A stretch of DNA of 19,768 nucleotides from NCBI GenBank assembly GCA_934630735.1, contig CAKTWK010000039.1:1-19768 (forward strand). Reading direction: 5' to 3'. The notes below the pieces were generated by a model that did not search any database, had not been told where the DNA came from, and worked only from the letters and a program-made list of their open reading frames with translations. Position numbers and translations under genes: made by a program. How positions within the stretch are numbered: the stretch's first letter is position 1; each line of letters opens with the position of its first letter. Source of the stretch: an uncultured Collinsella sp. (lineage in GTDB: Bacteria; Actinomycetota; Coriobacteriia; Coriobacteriales; Coriobacteriaceae). This document shows, in pieces, positions 13,256-19,768 of the stretch.

Positions 13256-14170
13256 TTACCAGCTGGCCTCGATTTCGCGGATGCGCGAATAGAGCCATTC
13301 GTTTTGCGGCACCTGGATACCGTGCTTGGTCGCGAGGCGGCAGATGGTACCCGCAAATTCCTCGACCTCGGTTCTGCGTTGAGCGATGCGGTCTTGCGCC
13401 ATCGAGGGCATGCCGGCGGGATCGAGCCCTTTTATGAGACGCACCATCTGCGTCAGGTCTTCCTCGGTGAGCTCGATACCCTCGGCGTTGGCGACCGCAA
13501 GCGTTTCGCGCATGGCGGAAACAAGGCAGCGACGCTGCTCGGAGCCCGGCTCCGTGGCACTTCCGTACGTGCCGCCGTAGGCCATGCAGGTCTGGTTGAT
13601 GCCGTCGTTGAGCATGAGTTTGGCCCACATGCGGTGCGCAATGTCGCTCTCGACGGTATGGGCGATGCCGCAGCGCGTGTAGAGCTCGTCGATTGCGGTG
13701 ATGGTTGCGGGGTCCGTACCGGCCGCCGCGCCAAAGCGGATTTCGCCCGTGTTGGTAAAGGTGAGCTCTCCGTTGAGGAACACGGCGTCCATACCCTGGC
13801 AAATACCAAGAACGGTATGCTCCCAGCCAAAGCGCTCGGCAATCTTTTGCTCGCTCGTGATGCCGTTGCACAGCGAGGCGATGAGCGTGTTGGGTCCCAC
13901 GACGCGCTCCATAGTCTTGAGTGCTTGGTCGAGACCGGTGGTCTTGACCGTCAGGATGACCAGATCGGCGGGCGTTGCCTTGCTGGCGCGGACGGACTTG
14001 AGCGCACAGGGCTTGTCGTTGACGGTGAGCGCATCGTTTGCGTGACGCTCAAAACGGGCGTCATCCATAACGTATTCGACGGCGTCATTGCCGAGGGCCT
14101 TGGCAATCATACTGCCGTAGAGCAGGCCGACGCCGCCCTTGCCGATAAAGGCGACCTTGTTGATCTGCAT
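13256..14170 (-). CDS. panE: 2-dehydropantoate 2-reductase (ketopantoate reductase)
   Basis: This 304-residue NADPH-dependent enzyme reduces 2-dehydropantoate to pantoate for vitamin B5 and coenzyme A synthesis. The nucleotide-binding motif is GKGGVG at 10-15. The C-terminal all-helical domain has MWAKLMLNDGINQTC, whose Lys184 matches the catalytic lysine of E. coli PanE, and a glutamate near 271 in the substrate-binding region. Some family members act on other 2-oxoacids, so the substrate is probable rather than certain. ATG 14170 is chosen for the GGGGAG 9 nt upstream; ATG 14179 abuts that same sequence. A terminator-like hairpin lies only 22 nt before the start. No panB or panC is nearby. 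Confidence 0.88.
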   Translation of the reverse strand: MQINKVAFIGKGGVGLLYGSMIAKALGNDAVEYVMDDARFERHANDALTVNDKPCALKSVRASKATPADLVILTVKTTGLDQALKTMERVVGPNTLIASLCNGITSEQKIAERFGWEHTVLGICQGMDAVFLNGELTFTNTGEIRFGAAAGTDPATITAIDELYTRCGIAHTVESDIAHRMWAKLMLNDGINQTCMAYGGTYGSATEPGSEQRRCLVSAMRETLAVANAEGIELTEEDLTQMVRLIKGLDPAGMPSMAQDRIAQRRTEVEEFAGTICRLATKHGIQVPQNEWLYSRIREIEASW

Positions 14171-14186
14171 GTGAATCATCTCCCCA

Positions 14187-14215
14187 TATAAAAGGCGCCC
14201 GCGTAAAGGGCGCCT
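14187..14215 (-). terminator. Terminator-like hairpin in the panE leader (possible attenuator)
   Basis: On the minus strand AGGCGCCC (14215-14208) pairs perfectly with GGGCGCCT (14200-14193) around a 7-base loop and runs straight into TTTTATAT. The panE Shine-Dalgarno follows immediately. No minus-strand gene lies upstream before the divergent reductase gene, so a terminator here would act on panE's own leader transcript unless the panE promoter overlaps it. Confidence 0.7.
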
Positions 14216-14431
14216 GATGGATTGTATGCCGCCGGACCATGCTGCGTGCACCGGATGGCCGTATTTGTTTGTTGCTCCTTTCATCGGGCTTTTTGCTGAT
14301 GTTAAAGCGGTGCCGTGACAGCTCGATTTCTGCTGCGTTACGATACGTTCTCGATTGCGATTCCACGATGTTTCGGCCGCGTGACCATTGTGTTTCGCCT
14401 TGCCGGGGCGCTGATGGCGAAGGGAGGGGCC

Positions 14432-15619
14432 GTGCAATACCGCGTTGACCCCAAAAGTGGTAACCGAATATCTGCTCTGGGTCTGGGCTGCATGAGGTTT
14501 CCCGGTTCGCCGGGACACCCCGATGCGAAGACAGCCGATGCCATCATTTCCCGTGCGGTGGAGCAGGGGATTAATTATCTGGATACTGCGTATCTCTATC
14601 CCGGTAACGAGGCGTGCGTGGGCGCCTCACTTGAGCGCTTGGGGCTGCGCGACCGGGTGTTGCTGGCGACCAAGTTGCCGCACGCTTCGTGCAAGCGCGC
14701 GGAGGATTTCGACCGGTTCTTCGACGAACAACTGCGTCGCCTGCGGACCGACCATATCGACTATTACCTTATGCACAACATCACTTCGCCCGCTCAGTGG
14801 GAGCGCGTGGTGGCGTTGGGTATCGAGGACTGGATTGCGCGTCAAAAGGCGGCGGGGCGCATTCGCCAGATTGGTTTTTCGTACCACGGCAGCGCGGCTG
14901 ATTTCCTGACGATGCTTGACGCATATGACTGGGATTTTTGCCAGATACAGTACAACTATGCCGGCGAGCGTTACCAAGCGGGAACGGCAGGACTCATGGC
15001 GGCTGCGGAGCGCGGGCTCGCGGTGTTTGTGATGGAGCCGCTGCTGGGCGGGCGTCTGGCAGGCAAGCTGCCGCCGCGGGCCCGCGCCGTGCTCGATGGC
15101 GCTCGTGACCCGCATTTGCGCACTCCTGCCGCTTGGGGGCTTTCGTGGGTGTGGAACCATCCTCAAGTCACGATGCTGCTTTCGGGCATGACCGATACCG
15201 CGCAAGTGGATGAGAACGCGGCGTTGGCCGATCGGGCCCTGCCGGATTCGATGACAGTTGCTCAGCTTGATGCCATCGCACGCGTGCTGACGGAGTTTGA
15301 AAAATCGAATCGCGTGCCCTGCACGGGATGCGGCTACTGCATGCCATGTCCCAAGGGTATCAACATTCCCGCCTGCTTTGCCGCCTACAACGCGAGCTAT
15401 GCGCACAGCTGGTTTACGGGGCTGTCGCAATACTTTACGGCGAGTGCGGTGCGCACGAGCGAGCCCAAGCTGGTGAGCAATTGCGTCAAATGCGGCAAAT
15501 GCGCACGGCACTGCCCACAGCATATCGATATCCCCGAGCGACTCGATGACGTGCGCCGACGCTTCCAGCCTGGCCCCGTAACGGCCGCGCTTAAAGCCTT
15601 TTGCAAAACGCGTTCCTGA
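14432..15619 (+). CDS. Aldo/keto reductase with C-terminal 4Fe-4S ferredoxin domain
   Basis: This 395-residue protein joins an aldo/keto reductase barrel (about 1-290) to a ferredoxin domain. The AKR catalytic tetrad is present: Asp51, Tyr56 (YLDTAYLYPGNE), Lys81 and His115 (YYLMHN). The C-terminal part has two cysteine clusters for 4Fe-4S centres: Cys297, 300, 303, 306 (CTGCGYCMPCP) and Cys351, 354, 357, 361 (CVKCGKCARHCP). Such fusions are common in anaerobes and may couple NAD(P)H and ferredoxin; the substrate is unknown. GTG 14432 follows AGGGAGGGG. ATG 14414 is an alternative, and earlier starts lack support. It is divergent from panE. Confidence 0.92.
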   Translation: MQYRVDPKSGNRISALGLGCMRFPGSPGHPDAKTADAIISRAVEQGINYLDTAYLYPGNEACVGASLERLGLRDRVLLATKLPHASCKRAEDFDRFFDEQLRRLRTDHIDYYLMHNITSPAQWERVVALGIEDWIARQKAAGRIRQIGFSYHGSAADFLTMLDAYDWDFCQIQYNYAGERYQAGTAGLMAAAERGLAVFVMEPLLGGRLAGKLPPRARAVLDGARDPHLRTPAAWGLSWVWNHPQVTMLLSGMTDTAQVDENAALADRALPDSMTVAQLDAIARVLTEFEKSNRVPCTGCGYCMPCPKGINIPACFAAYNASYAHSWFTGLSQYFTASAVRTSEPKLVSNCVKCGKCARHCPQHIDIPERLDDVRRRFQPGPVTAALKAFCKTRS

Positions 15620-15707
15620 TGCCCCTTTTATAACTCGCGGTGGAATAGCTTCTGTTTGCGGCAGAATAGGGGCCAAACAGGAACTATTTCGCCGCAACTG
15701 AAGGGGG
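15618..15707 (+). promoter_or_regulatory. Long-hairpin leader element, copy 1
   Basis: 15637-15658 pairs with 15674-15695 over 21 of 22 positions (three wobbles), around a 15-base loop. GATGCCCCTTTTATA precedes it, starting within the reductase stop codon, and its CCCCTT (15622-15627) can pair with AAGGGG (15701-15706), the Shine-Dalgarno of the next gene. The element is homologous to copy 2 at 16777-16868: flanks are nearly identical and arm differences are compensatory. There is no T-run after the hairpin. Confidence 0.7.
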
Positions 15708-15712
15708 CTGTC

Positions 15713-16732
15713 GTGGGCCATCGGGATTCATGTGATGATTTGCGTGAGGTTCGTTGGGGCGTTTTGGGCGCTGGGCACATTTCGCATCGATTTGCATCGT
15801 CGCTCAAGGAGGTCGACGGGGCACGGTTGGTGGCTGCGGCCGGTCGCACTCCTGCACATGTCGAGGAATTTTGCCGAGCGTTTTCGATCGATGCTGCGCA
15901 TGGCCATGCCTCGGTCGACGATAACGGCAATGCGGCTTATGACGCGCTGATTGCCGACCCCGATGTCGACGCAATCTACTTGGCGCTTCCGCATGGCATG
16001 CATACGCGTTGGGCCTGTCGCGCGCTGTGCGCCGGAAAGGCCGTGCTGTGCGAAAAGCCGGCCGTTTTGAGTGAGGAAGAGGCTCTCTCGATCGCCTCCA
16101 CCTCTCGCGAGCGCGGCGTGCTGTTTATGGAGGCAATGAAGAATCGGTTTTGCCCGATGCGCGCTCGCGTGAAGGACTTGTTTGCGTCGGGTGAGCTTGG
16201 CCGTATTGTCTCGATTGAAAGCGTGCAAAAGCTCGATTACGGCGAGTCTCCTTCGGGCTATCTGCTTGATCCGTTGCGGGGTGGCTGTCTATATGACATG
16301 GGCTGCTATGCGGTCGGGTGGTTTGAGGATCTGCTTGCGGGTGCGTGCGATGTTTCGTCTCGTGAAGTTCGCTGGCGTGACGTATCGGGCGGTCGCGTCG
16401 ATTGGGCCGACGAGATCCATATGAGCGTCGGCGGTATACCCATTCATATGGTGTGCGACGGCAAAGCGGCATATGAAAGCCGCTTAACGATTGCCTGCGA
16501 GCGGGGCTCGTTGGAAATCGAGCGCCTCCATCGCCCCGAGCTCGCCCATGTGAAGTACTCCGACGGTCGAGTGCTCGAAATTAATGCCCCGTTTGAGGTC
16601 GATGATTTCTACGGCGAAGCTTCGCATGCGACCCATCTCATCCGGGCGGGGAAACTCGAGAGTCCCGTCATGCCTCTTGCCGCCACGCAGCGCTGTGCGC
16701 AGATCATCGATGCGATTCGCTTGACGCTCTAG
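15713..16732 (+). CDS. Gfo/Idh/MocA-family oxidoreductase (second copy)
   Basis: This 339-residue oxidoreductase has a canonical Rossmann start, VRWGVLGAGHISHRF (GxGxI at about 18-23), and the EKP motif at 114-116, with a substrate domain beginning near 130 that carries a GGCLYDMGCYAV segment typical of the dimeric dihydrodiol-dehydrogenase-like branch. The substrate is not predictable. GTG 15713 is chosen for AAGGGGG about 6 nt upstream; a longer frame from 15656 would read through the leader hairpin. It is only distantly similar to the 7407-8513 family member. It lies between the reductase and nfo, each junction marked by one copy of the long-hairpin element. Confidence 0.9.
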   Translation: MGHRDSCDDLREVRWGVLGAGHISHRFASSLKEVDGARLVAAAGRTPAHVEEFCRAFSIDAAHGHASVDDNGNAAYDALIADPDVDAIYLALPHGMHTRWACRALCAGKAVLCEKPAVLSEEEALSIASTSRERGVLFMEAMKNRFCPMRARVKDLFASGELGRIVSIESVQKLDYGESPSGYLLDPLRGGCLYDMGCYAVGWFEDLLAGACDVSSREVRWRDVSGGRVDWADEIHMSVGGIPIHMVCDGKAAYESRLTIACERGSLEIERLHRPELAHVKYSDGRVLEINAPFEVDDFYGEASHATHLIRAGKLESPVMPLAATQRCAQIIDAIRLTL

Positions 16733-16750
16733 GCTACGGTGCTGGTGCTC

Positions 16751-16790
16751 AAGGGGGCTCGGCGGACCGTGCCCCCGATGCCCCTTTTAT
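16751..16790 (+). terminator. Probable terminator of the second Gfo/Idh gene
   Basis: GGGGGC (16753-16758) can pair with GCCCCC (16771-16776), or AAGGGG (16751-16756) with CCCCTT (16781-16786), and TTTTAT follows. The second pairing competes with the proposed pairing of the same CCCCTT to the nfo Shine-Dalgarno. Confidence 0.5.
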
Positions 16791-16868
16791 ATCTTGCGGT
16801 GGAATACGGTCTGTTTGCGCCAAAATAAGGCACCAATAGACCGTATTTCACCGCAACTGATGAGGGGG
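16777..16868 (+). promoter_or_regulatory. Long-hairpin leader element, copy 2
   Basis: 16794-16815 pairs with 16835-16856 over all 22 positions (two wobbles), and an inner GCC/GGC stem caps it. GATGCCCCTTTTATA precedes it exactly as in copy 1, and CCCCTT (16781-16786) can pair with GAGGGG (16862-16867), part of the nfo Shine-Dalgarno. The arm ends 20 nt before the nfo ATG. Between copies, base pairs such as G-C and C-G are exchanged on both sides of the stem. Confidence 0.75.
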
Positions 16869-16876
16869 AGCTGGAG

Positions 16877-17743
16877 ATGCTGACGATTGGGTGTCATCTT
16901 TCGACGACGAAGGGCTATCGGGCGATGGGGGAGACGGCGCTGTCCATTGGCGCCAATACCTTTGCATTCTTCACGCGCAACCCGCGTGGCGGCAAGGCGA
17001 AAGGCCTTGACATGGATGACGTGGCGGCCCTGCGCGAGCTTATGGAACAGAACGACTTTGGCCCGCTTGTGGCTCATGCCCCGTATACCTATAACCCCTG
17101 TTCGGCTAAAGAGCGGGCGCGCGAGTTTGCCTTGGAGGCCATGGCCGAGGACCTGCGACGCATGGAAGCACTGCCCGGCAACTACTACAACTTCCATCCT
17201 GGTGCGCATGTGGGGCAGGGCTCCGACGCCGGCATTCAGATGATCGTCGACACCCTGTGCCAGGTGATGTTTGAGGGCCAGCAGACGATGGTGTTGCTCG
17301 AGACCATGGCCGGCAAGGGTACCGAGGTGGGCCGTAACTTTGAGGAGCTGGCGCGCATCATCGAGGGCGTTGCCGACAAGCGCCCCGAGCTGTCGACCAA
17401 GCTGGGCGTTTGCCTGGACACCTGCCATGTAAATGACGCCGGCTATGATATCGTCCACGATCTTGACGGCGTGCTCGACGAGTTCGATCGCGTGGTGGGT
17501 ATCGAGCGTCTGCGCGCCGTGCATATCAACGACTCCAAGAACCCCTGCGGTGCCCATAAGGATCGCCACGAGTGCATCGGTAAGGGCTACTTGGGTAGTG
17601 AGGAGTTTGGCGGCGGTATGCAGGTTATGCAGAATATTGTATCGAATGGCCGTTTGCGTTCATTGCCATTTATTTTGGAGACACCGAACGAACTTGCAGG
17701 TTATGCGGCTGAAATCAAACTGTTAAGGTCATTGCAGCAGTAA
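16877..17743 (+). CDS. nfo: Endonuclease IV (AP endonuclease)
   Basis: This 288-residue TIM-barrel enzyme cuts DNA 5' to abasic sites and removes 3' blocking groups in base excision repair. The nine trinuclear-zinc ligands of E. coli Nfo have counterparts: His67, His107, Glu142, Asp181, His184, His216, Asp229, His231 and Glu268. The signature segments [14 protein letters not shown] and HINDSKN are intact. ATG 16877 follows AGGGGGA by 7 nt. It is preceded by the second long-hairpin element, and no clear terminator follows. Repair of oxidative damage would fit an anaerobe exposed to oxygen, though no operator for such control is visible. Confidence 0.96.
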   Translation: MLTIGCHLSTTKGYRAMGETALSIGANTFAFFTRNPRGGKAKGLDMDDVAALRELMEQNDFGPLVAHAPYTYNPCSAKERAREFALEAMAEDLRRMEALPGNYYNFHPGAHVGQGSDAGIQMIVDTLCQVMFEGQQTMVLLETMAGKGTEVGRNFEELARIIEGVADKRPELSTKLGVCLDTCHVNDAGYDIVHDLDGVLDEFDRVVGIERLRAVHINDSKNPCGAHKDRHECIGKGYLGSEEFGGGMQVMQNIVSNGRLRSLPFILETPNELAGYAAEIKLLRSLQQ

Positions 17744-17804
17744 CGACTGTCACAAAGTGGAGTGTTCCATTCACGTTATGGGTTTGTTTCAATCAGTTTT
17801 CTAA

Positions 17805-17833
17805 TTGCAGATTCGCACTTACGGGTGCATAAT
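17805..17833 (+). promoter_or_regulatory. Promoter of the amino-acid binding-protein gene
   Basis: TTGCAG (17805-17810) and CATAAT (17828-17833) are 17 nt apart, a good sigma70-type promoter. GCAC (17815-17818) and GTGC (17825-17828) form a short dyad in the spacer. The start codon is about 50 nt beyond the expected transcription start. Confidence 0.65.
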
Positions 17834-17890
17834 AGCCAACAGTTTTTGCAGACCTCTGAATCAAACGGGGTCACTGGAAGGAGACTGATT

Positions 17891-18751
17891 ATGAAGCTCA
17901 AGAAGCTTGGCACATTTGCAGCCACGGGCGCCATGGCGCTCGCTCTTGCACTGACGGGCTGTGGTTCGTCCAACGCCACCTCTGGTTCCGATGCCGGTTC
18001 CAGCAGCTCTGACAACGCGAAGGTCGAGAAGGTCGACGGCTCCAAGGAGTATGCACTTGTCAAGGACGGTACGCTCACCGTCGGCACCTCTGCCGAGTAC
18101 GCGCCATTTGAGTACAAGGATGACAATGGCGACTACCAGGGCTTTGACCTTGAGCTCATCAAGGCGATCGGTGACAAGCTGGATCTGGATGTCGAGTACG
18201 TCAACAACGACTTCGACACGCTCGTCCCCGGCGTTGCTTCGGGTGCCAAGTACGACGTCGCCATTGCGGCTATCACTGACACACCCGAGCGTGAGAAGGA
18301 AGTCACTTTCTCCGACTCTTACTACATGGACGATCAGGCTGTCGTGACCAAGGTCGATAACACCGACATTACGGCCGATAACTACAGCGAGAAGCTCAAC
18401 AATGCCGACGCCACGATCATCGTTCAGTCCGGTTCGACCGCCGAGGCCTTTGCTCAGGAGAACTTCCCCAAGGCCAAGATCGTTCCCTATAAGGACGCTA
18501 CCGAGTGCTTCAGCGCCCTGCAGTCCGACAAGGGTGACGCCGTGGTCACCAACCGTTCCGTTGCGAGCCAGCTGACCGCCGAGCAGTTCAACACCTGCCA
18601 TACGGTTAAGCAGGTCAGCACCGGCGAGGAGTACGCTATCGCCATCAACCAGGGCAACACCAAGCTCAAGGACGACATCAACCAGGCCATCAAGGACCTG
18701 ACCGACGACGGCACCGTCGACGCCCTCATGGCTAAGTACAACATCAAGTAA
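17891..18751 (+). CDS. Amino-acid ABC transporter substrate-binding lipoprotein
   Basis: This 286-residue protein is an extracytoplasmic binding protein of the polar amino-acid family (family 3). A signal peptide ends in the lipobox LTGC, giving a lipidated Cys24, followed by a Ser-rich linker. The binding domain starts near DGTLTVGTSAEYAPFEY, with GFDLELIKAIGDKL, VASGAKYDVAIAAITDTPER and a closing VDALMAKYNIK. The ligand (for example glutamine, cystine or arginine) cannot be read from sequence. ATG 17891 follows AAGGAG by about 7 nt. Codon use is strongly biased, suggesting high expression. The permease follows past a terminator, a layout that usually gives an excess of binding protein over permease. 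Confidence 0.95.
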   Translation: MKLKKLGTFAATGAMALALALTGCGSSNATSGSDAGSSSSDNAKVEKVDGSKEYALVKDGTLTVGTSAEYAPFEYKDDNGDYQGFDLELIKAIGDKLDLDVEYVNNDFDTLVPGVASGAKYDVAIAAITDTPEREKEVTFSDSYYMDDQAVVTKVDNTDITADNYSEKLNNADATIIVQSGSTAEAFAQENFPKAKIVPYKDATECFSALQSDKGDAVVTNRSVASQLTAEQFNTCHTVKQVSTGEEYAIAINQGNTKLKDDINQAIKDLTDDGTVDALMAKYNIK

Positions 18752-18774
18752 AATAGCTACTTGATTGCGCGCGG

Positions 18775-18804
18775 GCCCTTTCCGTTTTGGCGGAGAGGGC
18801 TTTT
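18775..18804 (+). terminator. Intrinsic terminator between binding protein and permease
   Basis: 18775-18784 pairs with 18791-18800 (10 bp, one G-T wobble) around TTTTGG, then TTTT. As the permease is next on the same strand with no clear promoter in the remaining 60 nt, it is probably leaky and lowers permease expression. Confidence 0.85.
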
Positions 18805-18867
18805 GCGTTTCTTGAACGGGCGTCGTCCCGTCCCGTAATGTCGGCAACTGATACGTTAGGAGCTACC

Positions 18868-19768
18868 TTGTCTCGATTGAACGAAGGGGCCATGGGTCGG
18901 CGTTCCCCGCTGCCCTCGATGCTCCAAAAGCTAGCCAGTGCCCTGGCTGTGGCGCTCGCTTTGGTGTGCGCGGGGACAGCCGTGCCTTCGACCGCCCAGG
19001 CGCTCGAGACCGCAAAGATCACCGCGCGCCCCAATACCGGTTCGGGCAGCGCCGTGGTCGGCGGTACCGAGACGCGCATTACCTGGGAGGTCCAGGCCGA
19101 TGCCGACGAGGAGCTGAGCGGTCTTTCGCTGACGTTTGCCGACGGCACGACGTTTGGTGCCGATGACACGCGATTGACGATGCTCTCGGGCGAGGACCTC
19201 ATGGATCGTACGCCCATGAAACCCACGTGCACGGCTGATGGACAGACGCTCAAGATCGACTTTGGCGAGACGGCGCCTGCTGGCGGCTTTTTCCGTGTCG
19301 AGGTTTACGGCGTGACCTTCCCCGTCGAGGGCGGCGACGAAGCCTTTAGCGGCACCTATACGCTCGCCGACGGTTCGACCAAGAAGATTTCCAAGATTCC
19401 CTCGGTGGAGATCAAGGGCGTGACGGCATTCGATAACTTTCTGGCCGATCTTAAGGAGCAGCCGTGGGTCGAGGCATGGAATTCCAACATGTTCCTGCGC
19501 CTGTTCCTGAACCCGGTCATTTTGGTCCAGAGCCTGCCGATCGTCTTCAAAGGCTTCCTCATGTCGCTCTCGATCGTGCTCGTGGCGTTTCCGCTGGCAA
19601 TTCCCTTTGGCTTTGCCTTGTCGCTCATGCGCATTTCCAAGTCGCGCATCCTGCGTTGCCTTGCCGGCATCTATGTGAATATCATCCGTGGTACGCCGGC
19701 GTTCCTGCAGATCTACATTGCGTTCTTTGGTCTGCCGCTGGCCGGCGTCAAGGTTGACGACTATGTGC
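18868..19768 (+). CDS. Amino-acid ABC transporter permease with exported N-terminal domain (partial)
   Basis: The frame is open from TTG 18868 to the window end (300 codons, 3' incomplete). Residues about 20-45 form a signal peptide or first helix (SALAVALALVCAG, then AQA). Residues 46-200 look like a hydrophilic, beta-rich extracytoplasmic domain (TxITARPNTGSG, FFRVEVYGVTFPV). Then come membrane segments from about 212, with PIVFKGFLMSLSIVLVAFPL and the permease-loop segment NIIRGTPAFLQIYIAFFGLP (HisM-type). Typical permeases of this family begin directly with the membrane segments, so the 200-residue front part is unusual. TAGGAG is 5 nt before TTG; ATG 18892 is an alternative. It pairs with the binding lipoprotein upstream. 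Confidence 0.85.
   Translation, partial: MSRLNEGAMGRRSPLPSMLQKLASALAVALALVCAGTAVPSTAQALETAKITARPNTGSGSAVVGGTETRITWEVQADADEELSGLSLTFADGTTFGADDTRLTMLSGEDLMDRTPMKPTCTADGQTLKIDFGETAPAGGFFRVEVYGVTFPVEGGDEAFSGTYTLADGSTKKISKIPSVEIKGVTAFDNFLADLKEQPWVEAWNSNMFLRLFLNPVILVQSLPIVFKGFLMSLSIVLVAFPLAIPFGFALSLMRISKSRILRCLAGIYVNIIRGTPAFLQIYIAFFGLPLAGVKVDDYV

Noticed and set aside
13175..14191. 338-residue plus-strand ORF opposite panE
   Set aside because: A shadow of panE: no family motif, no Shine-Dalgarno, and it begins inside the terminator at 13188.
15618..16868. CRISPR array or insertion-sequence ends
   Set aside because: Only two copies about 1.1 kb apart, no regular spacers, no transposase between them; the intervening DNA is an intact Gfo/Idh gene.
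16787..17569. 260-residue minus-strand ORF ending in the long-hairpin element
   Set aside because: Antisense to nfo. Its similarity to the end of the 15628-15930 minus ORF only reflects the two homologous hairpin elements.
17861..18847. 328-residue minus-strand ORF opposite the binding lipoprotein
   Set aside because: Antisense shadow of a biased, well-recognised gene, running through the terminator at 18775.

Overview
The window reads as ordinary chromosomal DNA from a high-GC anaerobe. The protein set, AGGAGG-type ribosome binding sites, frequent GTG/TTG starts and 4Fe-4S/radical-SAM enzymes fit a gut Coriobacteriia (Actinomycetota), most likely Collinsella. This is inferred from protein character, since no marker rRNA or tRNA is present. 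I see no insertion sequence, phage, CRISPR, tRNA or rRNA.

Layout. 1-335: end of an unrecognised open frame, then a leader with a 22-bp hairpin. 336-2653 (+): nrdG, then a folate/pterin block of folE, an HD-domain hydrolase and folB. 2660-4524 (-): a YgjP-like metalloprotein and an M19 dipeptidase. 4645-6536 (+): SlyD-like FKBP isomerase, a UreE-like nickel protein 3 nt behind it, and a Cof-type HAD phosphatase. 6552-10074 (-): lysR, rnhA, a Gfo/Idh oxidoreductase, acylphosphatase and a PerR-type regulator. 10350-11660 (+): O-acetylhomoserine sulfhydrylase (metY), divergent from lysR, with a sigma70-type promoter and a 17-codon, two-cysteine upstream ORF. 11973-13147 (+): a secreted cell-wall-type protein and a small membrane protein, each followed by a terminator. 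13256-14170 (-): panE. 14432-17743 (+): ferredoxin-type aldo/keto reductase, a second Gfo/Idh protein and nfo. 17891-end (+): amino-acid ABC binding lipoprotein, then a permease with an unusual N-terminal exported domain, cut by the window end.

The genes are mostly housekeeping: dNTP and folate supply, sulfur amino acids, pantothenate, DNA repair and RNA-DNA hybrid removal, and amino-acid uptake. The unusual content lies between them. Several genes have a strong inverted repeat ending about 14-30 nt before the start codon. Two of these (before the second Gfo/Idh gene and before nfo) are homologous copies of one roughly 95-nt element. Their hairpin arms differ by compensatory changes, and a shared CCCCTT upstream can pair with the Shine-Dalgarno of the following gene, which looks like a repeated cis-regulatory RNA. 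The metY leader looks like a cysteine-sensing attenuator: a short Cys-containing ORF whose codons overlap an anti-Shine-Dalgarno segment. These two are the best candidates for undescribed biology here, but both rest on sequence reading alone.
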